Shown one piece after another: positions 8,544-15,874 of a DNA stretch of 64,000 nt. The translations under genes were made by a program, and so were the position numbers. Under the pieces are notes generated by a model that searched no databases, was not told the origin of the DNA, and saw only the letters and a list, made by a program, of their open reading frames with translations. The stretch comes from an uncultured Lachnospiraceae bacterium. Lineage in GTDB: Bacteria; Bacillota; Clostridia; Lachnospirales; Lachnospiraceae. The stretch is from NCBI GenBank assembly GCA_910576535.1, contig CAJTKK010000006.1, positions 23,246 to 87,245 on the forward strand. The letters run 5' to 3'. How positions within the stretch are numbered: position 1 is the stretch's first letter; every line of letters starts with the position of its first letter.

Positions 8544-11273
8544 CCCGCTTACAAAACTGTGAAAATCCCCGTCAAAGCTGTCCACTGCAGTGTTCCAGAT
8601 TTCATTGTATTTGTCTAGTACGCCTTGTATTTCTTCTTCCGTTACGCCGCCTTCTTTTGCCTTTGCCAGCGTGTAGGAACAGACGGCTATTGTGTTGCGC
8701 CTGAGGGCGGATGTTTCCCTGTCCAGTTTTTCCACGGCATTGTTTGATGCGTCCGCGTTTTTGTTTGTGGCTTCTTTTGCCTTGCCTTTTGCAAGGGACT
8801 CGATTTCAGCGGCTGCCGCAGCGTTTAGCTTTGCCTTTAACTCCATCATCTGCGCTGCCGCAAGGTTTTCATATGCTTCCTGGTTGATGGCAAGCCGGCC
8901 ATTTTCCACTTCCAGCATGGCAATCATGTTTTCGTCCGCATTTAGTAATGACTGGAGGCTGTCGAGGCTGATATGCCCTGTCGCATTGTAAGACCCTAAT
9001 ATCCCCGACAGCGTCTGGTAGGAGGACTGGAGGCGGTCAATCTGGGCGTTCATGGACTTAAATTCAGCTTCCGCTTTATAGGATTCCTTCACCATGTTTG
9101 CAAGCATTTGACCGAATTTACTGTCTGCATCAATTCCTGCGCCTGACAGCACGCTTTTGGCGTACTTCCCTGAAATATAGTCAATAACATCGCCTAATTC
9201 CTGGGCGCTTGTGTTGGTATCTCCTATAAGCTCCCAATTCATTTTGCTTCCCATGTCAGATGCTGCCTGGTTGATTGCTTGTATGGAGTCCAAAAGTTCG
9301 GTGGAAGAGCAATTTCCTGATAGGAGGGCGCTGTAGGCATCGTAGGCTGATTTTATTGTGGACTGGAACTTGCCTAGGGATTCCTGGGAAGTGGTGAGCT
9401 GGTCGGATAATGGAATGGGGTTTTTTGAATCTTGAATGTATTTCTTTACAGTTTCTGCAGCATTCCCGGCCCCCTGTGCAATTTTCTGCCATGCGTCAAT
9501 TTCTTCCTGGGTGTTGATGGAATGTTCTTTGAAGAAAGCGGTGGGGTCGTAGCCGTCAAACTTATCTTTTGCAAAATCTATTGCATTTTGGTACTGTTCT
9601 TCGAGGTCATTTACATAATCGAATCCTAACTTAATTTTTAGTTCTTCGGGATCTTTATGAATAGCAGCAGCAATAGAATTAATGTATTCATTAGTTTGTG
9701 TTGCTATATCATCAACAGGCATGTCTGCTGTGTCCATTGTGAATAATCCTTTTAATGCATCATCCAATGATTTCTTTGTGGCAGGATCTTCATAGGCAAT
9801 TTGGAATGGTGTTAATACGGAATCTTGTAATATCCTCTTTACGCCATCATAATCTAATTCTTCAAAATCATAATTACTCCAGTCGGTATTGCGGACTAAA
9901 TTTTGTATTACTGTTTGAACATATTTATTACTATTCTTGTAAAATGATAAGTCTTCAAGCCAAAGCACGGCATTATTAGAAAATTCGGAATTCTGGGATT
10001 CAAACTCTGACATGGCTGTTTTCTGCTTCGCCAGTAATTTGCTGTAGAATGTGCCGTATGACCCTGCTATCTGTTTTTTCTGTTTTTCATTTAATTCTAA
10101 ACTTGAAAAGTCAACAACAAGATCGGCAAATTGTCCGTTGAGCCCTTTCCCTAAATGGACAGAAACAGCATCCTCCATAGCCTGTGCAGTATCTTCGCCG
10201 AAATTATTCTTTATATATTCGATATATTTTGCCTGTTCCTTGCCGGCAAAATTCTTATGGTATCGGCCTATGACTGTTGAAGAATCCGCATTTATCAAGC
10301 CTTCATATGTATTTTTTAGCTTAGCAAGTTCTTCATTAGCTTCTTCCAGATTCTGCTTTTTCTCTTCCAATGCTTTCCAAGCGCCCTCAGCTTCATCAGT
10401 TCCGTTAAAATATTTCTCGAGATTCTCCCGGATTTGTGTCCGCGCTAATTCTTTTTCCTGCTCAATTAAAGACCTTATGGATCCTGTAACACTGTCAACT
10501 GGACCGGATAATCCTAAAATGGCATTGCCGTTCTCGTCATAGTTTCTGGCAAGGGAAGGGAATAAGCCGGCAAGCTGTTCATTTAGATCTAAGAATTCTT
10601 CATATTGATCTGTAGGCAGAGACATGTTTTCATTTGTAAAAGCATTAACCCCCTGTGAAAGCTTTGCATATCGGTCAATGATAGAGTCTATACTTTTTTC
10701 CATGTCCACTGTTTCTTTTTGGATATCTTTTATGGAGCCGGAAGATGATTTTGCGTTGTCCGTAGCGGCTTTTATTGCTTTATCGGCATACTCAGCAGAA
10801 TGCACAAGTTTGTCAATCCAGTTAACTGCTAATTCAATCCCCTTGCTGATAGCCCACATAGCCAACATATTCCCGGCTGTTGCAAGTACCCCTAGTGCTA
10901 CTTTACCTGCTTTAGCGGATAAGGACATAGTATCTATTGATGCTTTAAATCCCTCTGTTGTCATTTCTCCATTTTTACAGGTTTTAGCATAATCAATGAT
11001 TCTCTGGTCAACATTCTCCATCTGTTCAGCCAATGCTTCTGCACTGAGGGAGGAACTGTTGAATTTTTCTTTGAACTCATCAAATTTCTTTAATGCTTCT
11101 GGTGTTAGGATGTTTGAGTTTTTGCCACTAAATAAGGATGCTAAAGCACCGTTTTCACCAAACCAACCGTCCTCTTTACGAACTTTATTAAACTTGTCAA
11201 TTTTATCCTTAATATCATCTATCGTATTTCCGAATATACCAAGTTCTTTGTTTTTTGTTGTGAATATCGTACT
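8053..11273 (-). pseudogene. tape-measure cassette 2, start-less and 3'-truncated
   Basis: The frame is open for about 1070 codons from the shared box (AGTACG at 11268-11273) to the IS256-family junction at 8053. It then reads into the transposase antisense and stops at 7962. In the box the codon corresponding to the ATG of cassette 1 is ACG, so no proper start codon exists for more than 200 nt. The protein has the hydrophobic tape-measure segment (GVLATAGNMLAMWAISKGIEL), long helical regions and, at its end, the common body shared with cassette 1. It lacks about 1000 C-terminal residues, including the DUF4214 repeats. It is best read as a silent or donor copy: it can be expressed only if joined to another tape-measure start. 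Confidence 0.75.
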
Positions 11274-11345
11274 ATTAAAATGTATGTTGTGGATACATAC
11301 TGTGCGTTTGTGGAGAACGCAAATTATCTACCATGTGGAGTGGTA
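11260..11345 (+). other. hairpin array B (3 hairpins) at the head of cassette 2
   Basis: Hairpins lie at 11282-11300 (GTATG/CATAC, loop TTGTGGATA), 11303-11321 (TGCGT/ACGCA, loop TTGTGGAGA) and 11329-11345 (TACCA/TGGTA, loop TGTGGAG). A GTGAAT box at 11260 lies 27 nt before the first loop, as in array A. Behind the array are TTTTTATTTTG and an extended -10 box (TGCTATAAT, about 11361-11369) leading into the zinc-ribbon gene. Confidence 0.8.
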
Positions 11346-11391
11346 TTTTTATTTTGGTTGTGCTATAATTTAGAAAACATGAGGTGATATT

Positions 11392-11901
11392 ATGGGAAAA
11401 GTAATGTATTGTGAAAGATGTGGTCAGGTATATCATATTGCATTTAGCAAAAAGTGTGATTTTTGTGGAACTAAAATGAAATTGCTGCCAGAAGAATTAA
11501 AATACAAATATCATATTTTTGTAGAAGATTGGTCACAAACTTCTGATGAAGAAAAACTTTTACGCGAAGAAAATTTTGTGATGGGCGAATTGAAAAACGA
11601 TCCACTATTTTCAATGGAATATTATCAAAAACAGGTACAAAAACAAATCCAACTTAATCAAAGATTAAATGAATATGAAAAGCGAAAAATGCTTGAACAA
11701 CAAGCCAAAAATCTCGCACGAATACAAAAAGAGAAGGACAAACAAAACTGTATACCTAAGTGTCCTATCTGTGGTTCAACCAATGTAAATAAAATTACAA
11801 TTGGAAGTAGGGCAGCGAAGACTGCTGTTTTCGGTGTGTTAGGTGCTGTTGATGATGCTGGTAAAACTTATAAGTGTGGAAATTGTGGGAGTAGGTTTTA
11901 A
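11392..11901 (+). CDS. divergent cassette cargo: double zinc-ribbon protein
   Basis: This is a 169-residue soluble protein. An N-terminal ribbon at residues about 5-25 (CERCG...CDFCG) and a C-terminal ribbon at about 125-168 (CPICGS...CGNCGS) flank a highly charged helical middle with a run of Gln and Lys residues. The C-terminal ribbon with an inserted GSRAAKTAVFGVLGA loop occurs in small Firmicute proteins of unknown function. The ATG at 11392 has GAGGTGAT 4-10 nt upstream. It follows hairpin array B and points away from cassette 2, the same layout as the lipoprotein behind cassette 1. A nucleic-acid or protein-binding role is likely; nothing more specific can be said. Confidence 0.75.
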   Translation: MGKVMYCERCGQVYHIAFSKKCDFCGTKMKLLPEELKYKYHIFVEDWSQTSDEEKLLREENFVMGELKNDPLFSMEYYQKQVQKQIQLNQRLNEYEKRKMLEQQAKNLARIQKEKDKQNCIPKCPICGSTNVNKITIGSRAAKTAVFGVLGAVDDAGKTYKCGNCGSRF

Positions 11902-11948
11902 ATATTTTTTATCACATCCTCTCAAAAAATATTATGTATATAATCATA

Positions 11949-11989
11949 CACACAAAGACAGCCTTAAACTTTTAAGGCTGTCTTTGTGT
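11949..11989 (+). terminator. terminator of zinc-ribbon cargo
   Basis: This is an almost perfect 18-bp stem, CACAAAGACAGCCTTAAA paired with its complement, with a 2-4 nt loop and ending in TCTTTGTG. It is symmetric enough to work on either strand. The 50 nt before it resemble the region after the cassette 4 lipoprotein (ATCACATCCT then TATGTA). Confidence 0.8.
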
Positions 11990-12008
11990 GGAGAGCGTTT
12001 CAAGTTGG

Positions 12009-12430
12009 GCCTGTTGACAAACATACTTTTTTAAGTCTGCTTTGCGTATTTTCTTCTGGAATGGAGCAGAAAAACTGGCAAATCCGGCTGTTTAAACCGC
12101 CTTTGCCAGCCTTTTAAGATTTAATGCCATTGCGGACAAGAGGCATTCTTCCGTTGCTTTCTGAAGGCCTCTTTTCTGTATCTTATTTAATTTATGTTCC
12201 GCCATATATTTTACTGTGGGACGGTTCACAGCCTCGGCCGCCTCATAACGACTGTCCCATGATACATTGGAGGGGAGAAAAGAGCCATCTGCAACGCCTG
12301 TTTCCCCAGATACAACCCCAAGCTGTATGCATTTGAGCACAATCTTATTAAAAATTTCCCGAAATATGCTGGCATCCTGAAAGCGTCGTCGTCTATTTTG
12401 GCTGAATGTCGAATGATCAGGCGCCCTCTG
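12009..12430 (-). mobile_element. internally deleted IS1182-family transposase remnant
   Basis: On the minus strand the pieces read DHSTFSQNRRRRFQDASIFR (about 12365-12415), then QLGVVSGETGVADGSFLPSN, SRYEAAEAVNRPTVKYM and finally ATEECLLSAMALNLKRLAK. These match the N-terminal, DDE-leading and C-terminal parts of IS1182-family transposases in order. Several hundred residues between KYM and the C-terminus are missing, and a frameshift lies near 12340. GCCTGTTGACAA at 12009-12020 matches 15151-15162 in the other remnant and is probably the element's end. The left part of the remnant fuses in frame to cassette 3. Confidence 0.7.
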
Positions 12431-13056
12431 TGTAAAGTCAATGCCGCAACGGCTATTTCAATTCCCCTGCTGATAACCCACATAGCCAATATATTTCCAG
12501 CAATTGAGAGCCCTTTGAGTGCTGCTTGGCCTGCTTTGGCGGAGAAAGACATATTTTTTATTTGTTCATTATGTGCTATAGTTGCTTTACGGGCTTTGTC
12601 ACAAGCATCAACAAGATCTTCACCTGTGAGTTTGGAAAGGCCATCGGTGTTTTTGATGAGGTCAATAAGGTATTCGTTTCCACCTTTGCAAGTATCAAAG
12701 TAATCTTGCCAAGATTTGTCATTATTTTTAACATCTTCTTGCCAATCAAATATTCCATGTAATTTTTCCTTTGCAGAATCCAAGTCTAATTCAGCAATAT
12801 AACTATCAATATTTTCTTTTGAAATAATATCTCCAAAAGAATTTTTAATCCAATCCTTATCTGTTTGTTTAGAGAACAGATTATTTTTTAAACTCTCCCA
12901 AAATCCAACATTTTCATCAAAGTTATCAAGATTGTCAATAACTGATTTAAAAGCTTCATTTACAGCAGTTCCAAGTTCATTAAATGATTTTCCGAATATG
13001 CCAATTTTTGAAGTCCATTTATCAATTTTACTGTCAAATGTTTTGAATATCGTACT
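12430..13056 (-). pseudogene. tape-measure cassette 3, truncated by IS1182-family remnant
   Basis: From the shared box (AGTACG at 13051-13056) the frame gives about 208 residues. It begins STIFKTFDSKIDKW and includes the hydrophobic segment LSIAGNILAMWVISRGIEI, closely similar to that in cassette 2. It then runs into the transposase remnant. As in cassette 2, the start-codon position holds ACG. Only the first fifth of a cassette is left, and its divergent cargo gene is missing because cassette 4 is joined directly to its hairpin array. Confidence 0.75.
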
Positions 13057-13135
13057 ATAAATTATTATAGGTTGTGGATACCTATTTTACTGTGTATTGT
13101 GGAGATACACATAAAAGTAGTTGTGGAGTTGTAGG
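13043..13135 (+). other. hairpin array C (2 hairpins and a degenerate third) at the head of cassette 3
   Basis: Hairpins lie at 13067-13085 (ATAGG/CCTAT, loop TTGTGGATA) and 13091-13111 (TGTGTA/TACACA, loop TTGTGGAGA). A third loop motif, TTGTGGAG at 13121-13128, has no good stem. The array breaks off near 13135 at the junction with cassette 4. TTGAAT at 13043 and TATAGG at 13066-13071 are spaced 17 bp apart like a sigma-A promoter, with the -10 box overlapping the first left stem. Confidence 0.75.
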
Positions 13136-13191
13136 TTTGTCAAACATATGTTACACAGACTGTAAATAATCCCAAAGCACTTGACTGGGTG

Positions 13192-14537
13192 GATGACGTA
13201 TAATAAATATCGCTTAATTCACTGCCATATTGTTTATAATCTGCTTCAATACTAAATCCGTCATTATTATGATATAGGTCATTATCTAAATCAACAGCAA
13301 CTTTCTTGTATTTAATTCCAAGTGCGTCTAACGCATTTGTATAATCAGATAAACTTCTTATGGCATTGTCAGCACCCTTTGCTACTTGTCTGCCATTACT
13401 CAACCATACGGTGCTACCGTCCCAAGAATTTAATATTTCATATGCTCTTTGAATTTCATCTCTTGTCTTTTTAGCATCTTCTTTTTGTTTCTCTAAATCA
13501 GCAACATTATTAGAATAACCAGCAAATAAATCTGGCATCTGTTTCATAATTTCTTGATTTGCCAATACACGTTGTCTTTCGATTAAGTCATCTAATGAAC
13601 CAACAATAGTATCTACATCACCTGACAAATCAAGAATAGCAACACCATTTTCATCGAAATTTTTTGTTAATGTAGGATAAAGCGTAGATAACTGATTGCT
13701 TAACTCTAAAAATCTCTCATATTTTTCAGTAGAAAGATTTTTATTTTCATTAGTTAGTAAATTAACTCCTTGGGCAAGTTCGGCATATTCTTTGGCAATT
13801 TCTTTAGTTTTTGATGAATTTTCACTAAATGTATTGTTTATTTTATCAATTGCATTTTTGGCTTCTTCATAAGCTTCTTTTATTGCCTTAGCCGCTTTTT
13901 CCTGTTTAACCTTGTTTACTAACGCCGCACCACCACATAATGCCAATGCCGCTGTAATACCAGCAATAACAGGATGAGCCTGTGCAATAGTTAAAATACC
14001 AGTACCAAGTCCTTTTAGCGCAGTACCAGCCCCTTTAATTTTAGCACCTATACCAGCTAATAAAGAAGCAGATTCTTTTTGGTTTGCCAGGGTAACACCA
14101 GCTTTAGCAGCAATTAAATTAGCTTCTGCCTGTGTTAATTTGCCAGTAGTGACAAGTTCTTTTAACTTTGCGGCTGTTACAACATTGGTAGCTGTGGCTT
14201 CTGCCGTTTCAGAAGTAATAAGCCCAGTATTAATTAATAATGCTTCCGCTTGGTCTTTATTTCTCTTTTTTGTTACGAGTATTGCATTAAGTTCAGCAGT
14301 AGTTAATTTGCCAGTAGAACCGAATAATTCTGCCTGTGATAAAATTGCCTGTTTCTGTGCAAGAGTAAGCCCTTGTGTTGATAATACCAATTCTGCTTGT
14401 TTTGCATTTAATCCTTTTAAAGCTGTTGCATATGCGGTTATATTTGTAGCATTTAATTTCAAATTGTTGAATTCGTTTATTTTTCTTCCAGCAATATAAA
14501 CATCTTCCAAACTCTGTCTAATTGTTTTGAATATCAT
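13192..14537 (-). pseudogene. tape-measure cassette 4, 3'-truncated
   Basis: From the ATG at 14535-14537 (box AGTATG) about 448 residues run to an abrupt end near 13192, with a stop at 13140. Early repeats such as ALKGLNAKQAELVLSTQGLT are followed by a hydrophobic segment (HPVIAGITAALALCGGAALV). The stretch NLLTNENKNLSTEKYERF...LSGDVDTIVGSLDDLI is clearly homologous to residues 130-190 of cassette 2. Unlike cassettes 2 and 3 it keeps an ATG in the box. The 15-mer GATGACGTATAATAA at its broken end (13192-13206) also occurs at 7818-7832 near the IS256-family fragment, which suggests a shared rearrangement point. Confidence 0.75.
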
Positions 14538-14615
14538 ACTAATTTGTGCTATACTTGTGGAGAGCATAACGTCCTCTTGTGGAGAGAGGATATTGGTTCC
14601 CTTGTGGAGAGGGAA
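14527..14615 (+). other. hairpin array D (3 hairpins) with overlapping sigma-A promoter
   Basis: TTGAAT (14527-14532), a 17-bp spacer ending TGC, and TATACT (14550-14555) form a strong extended -10 promoter reading right. Hairpins lie at 14550-14568 (TATAC/GCATA, one mismatch), 14572-14590 (TCCTC/GAGGA) and 14597-14615 (TTCCC/GGGAA), all with loop TTGTGGAGA. Transcription should start near 14562, so hairpins 2 and 3 would lie in the 5' leader of the lipoprotein gene while hairpin 1 overlaps the promoter. Confidence 0.8.
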
Positions 14616-14639
14616 ATTTATAATAGGAGATGTTTATTT

Positions 14640-14922
14640 ATGAAAAGAAAAATAATAAAAGTAACAATTTTGATATTAATGGCTATTTCTATAACTGGAT
14701 GCTCCAAGTCTAATTATCAAAAGGATGAATCATATGAAACAGATATTATTGGAACATATGAAATAAATGCTGAAGCTGATTCTAATAACAAAACTATTTA
14801 TTACAAACAATATGTATAAATGTTATGTGACTAGGGAGGATGATGTTGATCTCGCAACTATATACGTTGAAATGTTAGATTATGGAGTATTCAAAGTAGA
14901 CAAATTGGAATACGATAAATAA
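14640..14922 (+). pseudogene. frameshifted lipoprotein cargo of cassette 4
   Basis: The ATG at 14640 (GGAGATG upstream) opens a signal peptide with lipobox SITGC, followed by about 35 residues and an early TAA at 14817-14819. The next frame continues with plausible protein (CYVTREDDVDLATIYVEMLD) to a TAA at 14920-14922. A single-base frameshift or small deletion has therefore broken a short lipoprotein gene. It occupies the same position behind its hairpin array as the intact lipoprotein at 7069-7656. Confidence 0.65.
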
Positions 14923-14997
14923 TTTAAATCATATAAATCACATCCTTTCTCTATATAAAAATAAGTTAATAGTTATTGTATGTAATATTTTTACACA

Positions 14998-15030
14998 CAA
15001 AAAGCAACCTCTAAAGTGAGATTGCTTTTT
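14998..15030 (+). terminator. terminator of cassette 4 cargo
   Basis: AAAGCAACCTC pairs with GAGATTGCTTT (one mismatch), and TTTTT follows. The right half of the stem is also the first part of the 72-bp repeat. Confidence 0.75.
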
Positions 15031-15089
15031 CTATGTAAAATGTATAGCAAAAGACCCTACCCGTAGGTAGAGTCTTAAATTGGTTTGTT
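15018..15089. repeat. 72-bp direct repeat, copy 2
   Basis: This is the partner of 704-775. Here it begins with the right arm of a complete terminator, so this is the original context. The palindrome with CCCGTAGGTAG is followed by a diverged third CCCTTAGGTA motif at about 15115. Confidence 0.85.
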
Positions 15090-15150
15090 ACATATAAAAA
15101 ATATTACGAATCAATTACCCTTAGGTAAAATCATCTACTGGATATAAAGA

Positions 15151-15310
15151 GCCTGTTGACAAGCCAAAGTTTTGGGCATTAAATGTTGAATTTCTCTTTG
15201 CTGAATGGTTAAAAGCTGGTAAAGCAGTATGTTTATGCTGCTTTTATCCGCTTTTTCAGAGAGGCATTCCCCCATTGCTTTCCGGAGGCTTCTTTGCTGT
15301 TTTCCCCGTT
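15151..15310 (-). mobile_element. second IS1182-family transposase remnant (C-terminal end)
   Basis: GCCTGTTGACAA at 15151-15162 matches the end of the remnant at 12009. On the minus strand, about 15235-15300 reads KQQRSLRKAMGECLSEK, similar to QKRGLQKATEECLLSA in the first remnant. Only the last ~30 residues and the element end are recognisable. Confidence 0.45.
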
Positions 15311-15339
15311 TCTTCCACTAAGGCCAGGGGAAATCCCTG

Positions 15340-15790
15340 CATTGCCCTGTTTGCCGCCATGAAACATGGCTGCCATCAGCAAACAGGGGAGCAGCATCAC
15401 TCTTTTGGTTTATACCCAGTCACGGGCAAGTTTTCCTTCTTGGTTTGGAGTACCTCTTACAAGCCTCCCGGCTCAAAACCGTTTATACTCTCTGAACACT
15501 TCCATATCCGGGTAACCGGACGTAGGGTTTCCGTTGCTGATCGGTGGTTTAGCCTCTTCCACAAGGCCCGCCGTTTAGCGTTTCCGCATGTGGCCTGCCG
15601 CATATTTTCTTACCATTACTGGTATCCTTTCGGAGTGCATGTCACGCCCGCCGTTTCCAGCCACGTTGTAGCCATGCGGCACTATGTATTCACTGTAAAA
15701 AAGCTTCCCAGCACTGAAGGGTGGCAGCCTTCAATTACGGTTTATTTTATAGAACACCGTGAACTGACCAGGTTCACACATCCCTGCCTT
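15340..15790 (-). other. structured non-coding segment, possible group II intron 5' remnant
   Basis: No convincing protein is encoded here. Read on the minus strand, the segment opens with GTGTGAACC (about 15777-15785). It then shows many short self-complementary pieces and motifs such as CCGAAAGGATACCAGTAA and GGAAACGCTAAACGGC that recall domain I of bacterial group II introns. A 10-bp stem (CCCTGTTTGC/GCAAACAGGG) at 15346-15390 has CCAT/ATGG nested inside. No reverse transcriptase or domain V hairpin could be found. It is inserted between the tape-measure core and the cassettes. Assignment is tentative. Confidence 0.3.
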
Positions 15791-15874
15791 TGATATCCGT
15801 GTGGCATTTGGGGATAGCTTAGGCATGGAGGGCATATTCAAAACAAAGGAACAATTGATTTGAAACCCGTACAC

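Noticed and set aside
13140..13191. TTACACAGACTGTAAATA as an IS256-family terminal repeat
   Set aside because: It looks like IS256-family ends in general style, but no transposase, partner end or target duplication could be found here, so I did not list it as an element.
6897..14615. Hairpin arrays as CsrA-binding sites
   Set aside because: GGA lies in each loop, but the known ACANGGANGU context is missing and no csrA is in the window. Kept as one possibility only.
6897..14615. Hairpin arrays as CRISPR
   Set aside because: Repeat units are about 22 nt with only a 9-nt constant core, the variable parts are palindromic, and no cas genes are present.
15275..15793. 172-codon plus-strand frame
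   Set aside because: The amino acid pattern is not protein-like, and the opposite strand carries transposase and intron-like motifs; treated as a chance frame.
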